Shown here: one piece after another, positions 1 to 7,673 of the stretch | How positions within the stretch are numbered: the first letter of the stretch is position 1 | How the letters are laid out: every line of letters starts with the position of its first letter | Assembly: GCA_029862185.1 (NCBI GenBank) | Contig: JAOTXX010000003.1 | Span: 50,702 to 114,701 of the forward strand | DNA length: 64,000 nt | DNA from: Myxococcales bacterium | Lineage (GTDB): Bacteria; Myxococcota_A; Polyangia; Polyangiales; Houyiibacteriaceae | Direction of reading: 5' to 3' | Notes under the pieces: generated by a model | The model's input: the letters and a program-made list of their open reading frames with translations, nothing else | The model's database searches: none | Told to the model about the DNA's origin: nothing | Program-made: the position numbers and the translations under genes

Positions 1-2
1 TC

Positions 3-614
3 GTGGCGTTCGAATCAGCCGATCATCCGATTCACGCCTGGATGGGCCGGGCGCTCGAGCTGGTCGCCGACCACAGCGGCACCTGTCCAAAGGGGCCCGC
101 CTATCGGGAAGGGGGTGTGCCCAGCGGCGGCAGCGGCGGCGCTGGGGCGTGGCGGGACGCATTCATCGATGCGCCGTACTTGCTGAACACCATGGCGAGC
201 ATGGGGGTCATCGCCGACACCTTCGAGACCGCGTGCACCTGGGACCGTTTCGACCAACTCCACAGCGGGGTCGTGAGCGAAGTGAGGCGCGCGATGAAAG
301 ACGCCTGCGGGCAGGGCTTCCTCAGCTGCCGGTTCACGCATGTCTACCCGGACGGTCCCGCGCCGTACTTCACGTTCATCGCCCCCGGTCGTTACGGCGC
401 CGAGGTCGAGCAGTGGATGGCGATCAAGAAGGCCGCCTCGGACGCCGTGATCGCCCACGGTGGGACGATCACGCATCACCATGCGGTCGGCCGGGTGCAT
501 CGGCCCTGGTACGAGAAGCAGCGCCCGGCGCAGCTCGGCGAGGTGCTGCGCGCCGTCAAAGGCGTCCTCGACCCTTCCGCGGTCATGAACCCGGGTGTGC
601 TGGTCCGGGTTTGA
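3..614 (+). CDS. FAD-linked oxidase C-terminal region, alkyldihydroxyacetonephosphate synthase-like (5' truncated by window edge)
   Basis: C-terminal FAD-oxidase motifs: 'FTHVYPDGPAPYFTFIAPGR', 'GGTITHHHAVGRVHRPWYEKQ', 'LDPSAVMNPGVLV'; open to window start. Confidence 0.8.
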   Translation: MAFESADHPIHAWMGRALELVADHSGTCPKGPAYREGGVPSGGSGGAGAWRDAFIDAPYLLNTMASMGVIADTFETACTWDRFDQLHSGVVSEVRRAMKDACGQGFLSCRFTHVYPDGPAPYFTFIAPGRYGAEVEQWMAIKKAASDAVIAHGGTITHHHAVGRVHRPWYEKQRPAQLGEVLRAVKGVLDPSAVMNPGVLVRV

Positions 615-623
615 AGCCGCGGC

Positions 624-1754
624 CTAGCGTTCGCCTTCCGCGCGTAGCGCTTCGTCTCTTCGCACCCGGAAGATCACGCCGATGTCGTCACCACCGAGCT
701 TCCACTTGCTCGAGTCGCGACCTCGATTCGGTCCGAATGAGTAGATGAAGACCTTGTCACGCCTGTCGTTGCAACTGGTGCGCACCCAGTACGCGGTGCT
801 CCAGGGGTCGATGAAGAATTCAGCGCGCTCTTCGGGCAAACCACTTCGTGTGAGCGAGCGAAAGCGACCCTTGGTGAGCCTGGTGCCTTTGGAGCGCTTG
901 GCCATTGCGTTCAGACGCTCGTGCTTTCCACACACAAGCATCCCGTCATCGATCAGGCTTCGGACGTCCCGTTCGATCGCTCGGATTTCCGTGGCCGCCA
1001 CCTCGACGACGACAGGCTCAGCGGAGAGCTGGGCGCGTGACCAAAAAGCGCTGGCCAACGCGAGGATCGCGACGATGCTGAGGGTCCCGATGAGGGCAGG
1101 CCAACGGATGGGCGCAGCTGCTTCGCTTGGGTCCGTGGAATCGTCACGCACGTGATCGGAGGCCGCAATAGCCGCGAACAAGAAGGCCAGGGCCATGCAT
1201 GCCTCGATGAGCTCGCCCGTGTAACTGAGGGGGTAGACGATGAGGAGCCCGACGAGCACCACGAAGATCGGCGCAAGTCCGGCAGGGGGCGCGGTGATCT
1301 TCAGTTTGGCCAGCAGTTCGTGGCCTACCGGGATGCGTTCGAGCAATGGAAGCAGCACGCCGTACAGGACGAGAATTGCGCCGAGCGTCTGCTTGCGAAG
1401 GCTCGTCGGCACGACGTTGTGCAGATTGAGCTCTTGCTGGTAGTTGTTCTCCAGAAAGTAGAGGGGAGGGGTGTAGCCAAGGACGCGTTGTCCCCACGAG
1501 ATCTCCTCCATTGCGACGAGGACGCAGAAGGTCCCGAGCCCCGCAAAGAACCAGGGCAGTTGACGCTTCTCGCGCTGCAGGATGGCGGCGCGCATGAAGA
1601 GGACCGCAGCGGCCATGAACCCCCAAAACGTGGCCCACTCGAGCGGCTGGTCTTCCTGGACGTGCTGATAATAAACGTCTGGGTTCAGCACGCTAAGCGC
1701 GCTGAACCCAGCAATCAGACTAAAGACACACAGGTTGGCAACAACTTGTCGCAT
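624..1754 (-). CDS. Multi-pass membrane protein with EEISWGQR motif, function unknown
   Basis: 376 aa ORF with several hydrophobic segments and motif AMEEISWGQRVLGYTPP. Confidence 0.7.
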   Translation of the reverse strand: MRQVVANLCVFSLIAGFSALSVLNPDVYYQHVQEDQPLEWATFWGFMAAAVLFMRAAILQREKRQLPWFFAGLGTFCVLVAMEEISWGQRVLGYTPPLYFLENNYQQELNLHNVVPTSLRKQTLGAILVLYGVLLPLLERIPVGHELLAKLKITAPPAGLAPIFVVLVGLLIVYPLSYTGELIEACMALAFLFAAIAASDHVRDDSTDPSEAAAPIRWPALIGTLSIVAILALASAFWSRAQLSAEPVVVEVAATEIRAIERDVRSLIDDGMLVCGKHERLNAMAKRSKGTRLTKGRFRSLTRSGLPEERAEFFIDPWSTAYWVRTSCNDRRDKVFIYSFGPNRGRDSSKWKLGGDDIGVIFRVRRDEALRAEGER

Positions 1755-1778
1755 CCGGAGATACTAGACGAGCTAGGA

Positions 1779-2285
1779 CTATTTCTTCTTGCCCTTGCTA
1801 CCGCTGTCGCCTTTGCTCATTTCGTCGTCGACCGTCGGATCTGAGTCCTGGCCCGCCTTGCTGTTGCCAGGATTGCTGGAGTCGACACCGTCCTCGTTGT
1901 TGCCGTGTCCGTTGTTGTCACCACCATTGCCTGGGTTGCTGGAGTCGACGCCGTCCTCGTTGTTGCCGTGTCCGTTGTTGTTCTTTTCGGAGTCACCGTC
2001 GCCAGCATTGTCGCCGCCGCCGTCGTCGCTGCCGCCGCCGGAGTTGCCGCCGCCGTTGGTGCCGCTACCGGTGTCGCTACCGGACTCGCCACCGCCGGTG
2101 TCACTGTCGGAGTCGCCGCCATCGTTCTCCCATTCGCTTGCGTCTGGGGCTGTCGCACGGACGCGGTTCCCGATGTCGTCGGAGAGAAAAAACATAGAAA
2201 AAGGACTCGCGTTGGCCTCCACAAGCCCTAAAAGGCTCACCACCGCCGCGAGTCCAAGACCGATTGTCAAACGCGAGATTTTCAT
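1779..2285 (-). CDS. Secreted acidic Asn/Gly/Asp/Ser-rich repeat protein
   Basis: Signal-peptide-like N-terminus MKISRLTIGLGLAAVVSLLGLVEANA; AGAGGTG Shine-Dalgarno upstream of ATG at 2285; tandem NNGHGNNEDGVDSSNPGN repeats. Confidence 0.7.
   Translation of the reverse strand: MKISRLTIGLGLAAVVSLLGLVEANASPFSMFFLSDDIGNRVRATAPDASEWENDGGDSDSDTGGGESGSDTGSGTNGGGNSGGGSDDGGGDNAGDGDSEKNNNGHGNNEDGVDSSNPGNGGDNNGHGNNEDGVDSSNPGNSKAGQDSDPTVDDEMSKGDSGSKGKKK
1873..1980. repeat. Two near-identical 45-bp copies at 63-bp (21-codon) period inside the acidic protein gene
   Basis: ttgctggagtcgac[a/g]ccgtcctcgttgttgccgtgtccgttgttg at 1873-1917 and 1936-1980, one mismatch. Confidence 0.85.
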
Positions 2286-2362
2286 TGTCAGCACCTCTTT
2301 CGAATTCCAGTATAGGATAAAATTTACAGTCACCAAGTGGGGTATGTTACCAACATTGCGAT

Positions 2363-2770
2363 TTATCGAGGGTTACTCGCCCCTATGATGTCCTTGAAGG
2401 GGTCTCCGTCGATCTCACCGGAAGCAATGCAGTACCAGGAGCGGGGGCCGGCATCCTGGATCAGGCGGAAATTGTACCGCCTGCCCTGAACCTCAGTTGG
2501 GGAGATTCGAGTGCCACCTTCGATCCGAAAGCCCAGCGCATCAAAGGTTCCGGCGTACTTGCCTCGGGTGACCAGGTGTTCGCGCTGGGCGGCCGCGAGC
2601 GCTCGAAAGGCCATGACCGCTTCAGGGCGCTTCGCCCGTGCCACGTGAAGCTGATAGCGATTGACCCCGACGGTCGCCAAGACCGAGATGATCACGGTGA
2701 CGATCATGACGTCGATCAAGGTGTAGCCCGCTCGCCGCCTATGGCTTGGTGCGCTTTGCGTTCCGTTCAT
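2363..2770 (-). CDS. Type IV pilin-like / pseudopilin protein
   Basis: Prepilin N-terminus [30 protein letters not shown] and pilin-like middle ([23 protein letters not shown]). Confidence 0.85.
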   Translation of the reverse strand: MNGTQSAPSHRRRAGYTLIDVMIVTVIISVLATVGVNRYQLHVARAKRPEAVMAFRALAAAQREHLVTRGKYAGTFDALGFRIEGGTRISPTEVQGRRYNFRLIQDAGPRSWYCIASGEIDGDPFKDIIGASNPR

Positions 2771-4011
2771 TTTCGCTCCTCTCCGTGGAGGCCTCCATAG
2801 ACGATGATCTTGTCTTCCCAGTGCTGCGCAACCAGAGCATCTCCCCGGTGGAGGAATCCGTCGCGGGCTCCCCAGCGCTTCTCTGCTGTCGAGAACACAG
2901 TCTCCGCTTCTTCGCGGCGGCGCTCCTCCGAAAGAAGCTCCCAGGACTCCTCCACCTGGGCGAAGAGCACCGGCGGTGTGGACTCCGAAACCGATGCTTC
3001 GCGGATGAAGCTCGAGAGTTCGCCAGCGTCGTCGGGACTGATCGCCCTGAGCCCGCTCGAATTGCCTAGATATTCGCTGGCGAGAAACAAGAGGCCAGCG
3101 AATGCCACCACCATGCCGACGCCGCGAAGCAGCCGTTTGGATTGCATTGGGTTCGGGACGAATTTGGCCTTCGACACTGGAGTTTTTGGGACGACCGTCT
3201 CCGGAGCCGCCGGTTTCGCTGGTTCTTCGGGCACGTCAGGCACCACGCTCAGCAGGCCCGTGTTTCGATCCTCGACGTCCGGGTGCTCCATTCCGACGCT
3301 GAGGTGCTCGCGGTATTGACCGAGGTCCGCCAGCAGCTCGTCGATGAACTGGTACCGAGCGTCAGGGTCTTGGCACGTTGCTTTGCGAATGATTCGGACG
3401 ATGCCGGCGGGGTGGCTCCCAAGCTCTTCGAGCTTCGGGACGTCTCTCGCTTCCCGCGGCGGCTCCTCGCCCGCGACCACGAAGTAGAGGAGCCGTCCAA
3501 GCGAACAGATGTCGGAGCGGGTGTCGAGGACTCGCTCACGTGCTGTCTCCGGCGCGACATACGGGCCGCTCCGGGGCGCGATGCGAGGGCCCAACAAGAA
3601 TGGCTTCAGCTCGTCATCGACTGCGATGTAGTTCGGCGACATCGTCCCAACAGGAACGTCGGTCGCGTGGAACCGCCCCACGATCAGAGCGACCTCGCGA
3701 AAATGCCGCAGGCGCTCATCGAGACGCCACCCACTCCACGGCAAGTCGCGGAAGACGCCCTTGGGTGCCGGCGTCGCGAGAAGCACGTAAGGTTCTTCCT
3801 TGATGATTTGGATCCCGGACGCTTCGGCGTGGCGCGGGATGTTCTCGAAGTTGACCTTCTGCCCATCGGTGGTGACGGCCTGGAGGACGATGACCGAGAC
3901 TTCACGATCCTCGCGGTCGAGGCCCCCATGCACGACGATGCCGGGCGCACGGAAGATGGGCTTGCCCACCAGCACACCCGCCACGAAGGCATTGGTTGCG
4001 GTTTCTTGCAT
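2767..4011 (-). CDS. Degenerate Ser/Thr protein kinase-like (pseudokinase) membrane protein
   Basis: Kinase C-lobe signatures YVAPE and [23 protein letters not shown]; catalytic HRD and DFG not recognisable; one C-terminal TM segment. Confidence 0.7.
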   Translation of the reverse strand: MQETATNAFVAGVLVGKPIFRAPGIVVHGGLDREDREVSVIVLQAVTTDGQKVNFENIPRHAEASGIQIIKEEPYVLLATPAPKGVFRDLPWSGWRLDERLRHFREVALIVGRFHATDVPVGTMSPNYIAVDDELKPFLLGPRIAPRSGPYVAPETARERVLDTRSDICSLGRLLYFVVAGEEPPREARDVPKLEELGSHPAGIVRIIRKATCQDPDARYQFIDELLADLGQYREHLSVGMEHPDVEDRNTGLLSVVPDVPEEPAKPAAPETVVPKTPVSKAKFVPNPMQSKRLLRGVGMVVAFAGLLFLASEYLGNSSGLRAISPDDAGELSSFIREASVSESTPPVLFAQVEESWELLSEERRREEAETVFSTAEKRWGARDGFLHRGDALVAQHWEDKIIVYGGLHGEERK

Positions 4012-4121
4012 GCTTTACAACTTAAGTAATTAAATCCAGTATTGCCACAATCTCTTGGACTGTTCTGAGAAGTTTGAGGGGACTGTAACTCCGGGGCGCA
4101 GCCATCGTATCCTCCGCCGAC

Positions 4122-5489
4122 ATGCGGATCGTCATCATCGGAAACGGGGTCGCGGGAATGGAAGCGGCCCTGGCGGTCCGCGAGCGGGAGCCGAGTTGGG
4201 AGATCAGCCTGATCTCCGAGGAGAGCGACCACTTCTTCTCCCGCACGGCGCTGATGTGGGTGTTCAGCGGACAGATGAGCCATCGGGACATCGAGCCCCT
4301 GGAGCGTGATGCCTACACGAGGCTTGGTTTTCGCAGGGTGCGGGCTCGGGCTACTTGCATCGATACCGCGAAGCGGCTCGTCTCGTTGGCGGGCGGCCTG
4401 GACCCGGTTCCGTACGACCGCCTGTTGATCGCCTCGGGCTCGCGACCGCGCAGCGGACCTTGGCCCGGATCGGACGCGCGCGGCGTCGGCCATTTCGTCA
4501 CCTTGCAGGACCTCGCCTGGTACGAGGACGAGGTGCACGGCGGCAGCTCCCGCGCGGGCGGGCCTCCGAGACCCGACGCGCATCTCCCGGTGAGCGCGAG
4601 TGATTCGCCGTATCGGTTTCGCGAAGTGGCGGCGGAGCGCCGGGGTCGGTTGGCGCGACAGCCGGCGATCATCGGCGGAGGTCTCATCGGGATCGAAGCG
4701 GTGGAGGTTGCGGTGACGGCAGGCCTACGCCCTCGGTTCTTCATCCGCGAAGAATGGTTCTGGCCGATCGCCCTGGATCCACGCGAATCGCAATGGATTG
4801 CCGATCGGATGAGTCATCATGGCGTCGACGTGCATCTGGAGCACGAGGTGGAAATGCTCGAGGCGGACTCGGATGGCAACGTGACGGCCGTACGCACCAA
4901 CGAGGGGCGCTACGAGGCGGACTGCGTCGTGATCGCGATCGGGGTGATGCCCAATACGTCGTGGTTGGCGGGCTCAGCGATCGAGCTCGACGAGCGCGGC
5001 GGCGGCGTCGTCGTCGACGAATCCTTGAAGACGAGCGCAGCGGACGTGTTCGCGGCGGGCGACTGTGCATCGGTGCGTTGGTTCGACGGAACTCGGCGCC
5101 CCGAGCAACTCTGGTACACCGCGCGCGACCAAGGCCGTGTGGCCGGGCGACGGTTGCTCGGAGATTCGCCGCGTTATGAGAGGGGCGCCTGGTACAACTC
5201 GGCGAAGCTGATGGACATCGAGTACACGACCGCAGGGCTGGTGAATTGGAACCTCGATGGGGAGAAAAGCTGGTTTTTCGAGGAACGGGGCACGGTGCGA
5301 AGCACCACGCGGGTGGTCGTCCAACAGGACCGCGTCGTCGGGTTCAACATGCTGGGTCGGCGATGGGATCACAGCGTGCTCATCCGTTGGATTGAGGAGC
5401 AGCGAAGCCTCGACTGGGTTCTCGCTCACCTGAACGATGCAGCGTTCGACACCGAGCTCGTTCCGCCGCTACGCATTTCGGGAGCATGA
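4122..5489 (+). CDS. FAD-dependent NAD(P)-disulfide-type oxidoreductase
   Basis: MRIVIIGNGVAGMEAA dinucleotide fold, second fold PAIIGGGLIGIEAVEVA, C-terminal TSAADVFAAGDCA. Confidence 0.88.
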   Translation: MRIVIIGNGVAGMEAALAVREREPSWEISLISEESDHFFSRTALMWVFSGQMSHRDIEPLERDAYTRLGFRRVRARATCIDTAKRLVSLAGGLDPVPYDRLLIASGSRPRSGPWPGSDARGVGHFVTLQDLAWYEDEVHGGSSRAGGPPRPDAHLPVSASDSPYRFREVAAERRGRLARQPAIIGGGLIGIEAVEVAVTAGLRPRFFIREEWFWPIALDPRESQWIADRMSHHGVDVHLEHEVEMLEADSDGNVTAVRTNEGRYEADCVVIAIGVMPNTSWLAGSAIELDERGGGVVVDESLKTSAADVFAAGDCASVRWFDGTRRPEQLWYTARDQGRVAGRRLLGDSPRYERGAWYNSAKLMDIEYTTAGLVNWNLDGEKSWFFEERGTVRSTTRVVVQQDRVVGFNMLGRRWDHSVLIRWIEEQRSLDWVLAHLNDAAFDTELVPPLRISGA

Positions 5490-5490
5490 G

Positions 5491-6621
5491 GTGGACCAGC
5501 AAGGACAAAACGGGCTACTGACGACCTATCGCGAAGGTTGGCGCAACCGAAGCATTCTCGGGCTAACAATCTCGCTGCTCTTGGTCACCTTCTACGTCGT
5601 TCTTTATTGGGAGCACAAGGTTCAAGAGCAGTTTGGCGTGGCTCCGTTGACCGCGTTTTCCGAATCGGTTGGCCTGCGCAATCGTTGGTACCTCTACGGC
5701 TTCCTCTATTCGGTCGCGATGATCGCCGGCGCCATTTACTACCTGCGGCGCCATGGCAACAGCCGGTACAATCGTTATCGGATCACCGTGAACGTCGCGA
5801 TTCAAATCGCGCTCGGGTTCACGCTTCCCTTCGTCATGCCGCTCTTTGGAGGCAAGGAGCTTTATTTCTCATACTTCTGGCCGCTCAAGTACGACTACCT
5901 GTATCCGCAGACGCTCGCGGACGTTCCCCTGTATTTCGCGCTCTACACCGTGGTCGGCTCACTCCTTGCCGCGCCGGTGCTGGCCGTGCTCTACGGCAAG
6001 CGCTGGTACTGCTCCTGGGTCTGCGGTTGCGGCGGCTTGGCCAATACCTTTGGCGACCCGTGGAGGCATCTCACGAGCAAGTCGACGAAGTCCTGGCGAT
6101 TCGAGCAGTTGAGCATTCATTTGGTGTTGCTGATTGCCATCGGCACGACCTTCCTGATTGGGCTCGATTGGTTGATCGGCAGCGAGCATCCGACGTTTCA
6201 TCGAATTGTCTCCGGCAACGACTGGAAGGATTGGTCGATCAAGAGCTTCTACGGATTCGCCGTCGGCTCGATCTTGGCAGGCGTGATCGGAACGGGGCTC
6301 TATCCGATCTTCGGTCCGCGGGTCTGGTGCCGCAACTTCTGCCCGATGGCCGCGGTTCTCGGCTGGATTCAAAAGGTGGGGCGCTATCGAATCAAGGTGA
6401 AGCCCGGGATGTGCATCTCCTGCGGCAACTGCAGTACCTATTGCGAAATGGGTATCGACGTTCGCTCTTACGCGCAGGCCGACCAGAGCTTCACACGGGC
6501 GTCTTGCGTGGGTTGCGGAATGTGCGCCCACATGTGTCCACGCGGTGTGCTCAAGCTCGAGAACAGCTGGGACCGCCCCGAGGACAAGGAGCGTCAACGA
6601 CTCTCGGTCGTCGACTTCTGA
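5491..6621 (+). CDS. NapH/NosR-like polytopic membrane protein with two 4Fe-4S motifs
   Basis: CSWVCGCGG and CRNFCPMAAVLGW motifs plus CISCGNCSTYC and CVGCGMCAHMCP ferredoxin motifs; GTG start follows upstream stop. Confidence 0.8.
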   Translation: MDQQGQNGLLTTYREGWRNRSILGLTISLLLVTFYVVLYWEHKVQEQFGVAPLTAFSESVGLRNRWYLYGFLYSVAMIAGAIYYLRRHGNSRYNRYRITVNVAIQIALGFTLPFVMPLFGGKELYFSYFWPLKYDYLYPQTLADVPLYFALYTVVGSLLAAPVLAVLYGKRWYCSWVCGCGGLANTFGDPWRHLTSKSTKSWRFEQLSIHLVLLIAIGTTFLIGLDWLIGSEHPTFHRIVSGNDWKDWSIKSFYGFAVGSILAGVIGTGLYPIFGPRVWCRNFCPMAAVLGWIQKVGRYRIKVKPGMCISCGNCSTYCEMGIDVRSYAQADQSFTRASCVGCGMCAHMCPRGVLKLENSWDRPEDKERQRLSVVDF

Positions 6622-6624
6622 ACG

Positions 6625-7137
6625 TCACTCAAACGCGTGGCTCCACGTCGTGAACACATCGACGGAGAAGAGCACGAAACGGATGTCGTCCAACGCCCAG
6701 GCATGCTCGCGGACGACAGCGGCCGACACGGCGGCTGCGTCCTCGACCGGGTATCCATAGACACCGCAAGAGATGGCCGGAAACGCGATCGATTTGAGCT
6801 CGTGGGCGACGGCCAATTCGAGCGACGAACGAAAGGCGGAGGCCAGCAGCTCGGCGTCATGAGGACGTCCCCGGTAGACCGGACCCACGGTGTGAATCAC
6901 GTGGCGCGCCGGGAGCTCGAAGCCGGGTGTGATTCGGGCCTCGCCGGTCGGACAGCGGATCCCCGGTTGGACCTCGGGAATGGCGCGGCAGGCTTCGAGA
7001 AGGGCCGGGCCGGCCGCCCGATGGATTGCGCCATCGACGCCACCGCCGCCGAGCATCCTCCGGTTGGCCGCATTCACGATCGAGTCGACGGCTTCGCGCG
7101 TCAGATCACCCCGTAGGATGTGTACCCGGGGAGTCAC
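6625..7137 (-). CDS. Macro domain protein (ADP-ribose binding / O-acetyl-ADP-ribose deacetylase-like)
   Basis: [58 protein letters not shown]. Confidence 0.93.
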   Translation of the reverse strand: MTPRVHILRGDLTREAVDSIVNAANRRMLGGGGVDGAIHRAAGPALLEACRAIPEVQPGIRCPTGEARITPGFELPARHVIHTVGPVYRGRPHDAELLASAFRSSLELAVAHELKSIAFPAISCGVYGYPVEDAAAVSAAVVREHAWALDDIRFVLFSVDVFTTWSHAFE

Positions 7138-7559
7138 GGTGAACCGTCCTCGGCGCGCACCGAGGGGGGCGGCCGGCCCATGAGCTTTTCGAAGGCCACG
7201 GGTCCGAGGGCCTGGGCCATCAGCCGGTCCAGTCGCAAATTGACCGCCTCTTTTTCATCGGGGGAGTCGTAAACGAAGGCGATTCCCATGCCCGCAGGGC
7301 GACCGGTCCGCGACTGCGCGACCTCGACGACCCATCGGACGACCCCCCGCAGGACAATGCCATCTTCGAGCCGTGGCGCCTGAATCGTGAAGGAGAGCAC
7401 AGTCCCGACCTGAAGGGGGCGATCGGTTCGAATGAAGGTGCCACCCTGGCTGATGTTGTGGGTGTAGTCCGATAGAAGCGCGTTCAGCCGCTCGTATTCC
7501 ACGGTCAATTCGAGGGCGGCTCGACCCGATTCCCGACGCTCTCGACCTCCCTCGGACAT
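7134..7559 (-). CDS. PilZ domain protein (TIGR02266-like)
   Basis: RRESGR and NISQGG match PilZ RxxxR and [DN]xSxxG motifs. Confidence 0.85.
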   Translation of the reverse strand: MSEGGRERRESGRAALELTVEYERLNALLSDYTHNISQGGTFIRTDRPLQVGTVLSFTIQAPRLEDGIVLRGVVRWVVEVAQSRTGRPAGMGIAFVYDSPDEKEAVNLRLDRLMAQALGPVAFEKLMGRPPPSVRAEDGSP

Positions 7560-7673
7560 GCCCGGGTCGAGGTTAGGGGGCCGGGCGCGTTGCGGCAACA
7601 ACACGGTTGCTTGACGGCGAATCGGCCACTGCCTAACCTACAAGCCCTATAACTCGGACGTTCCGCATCTGCG

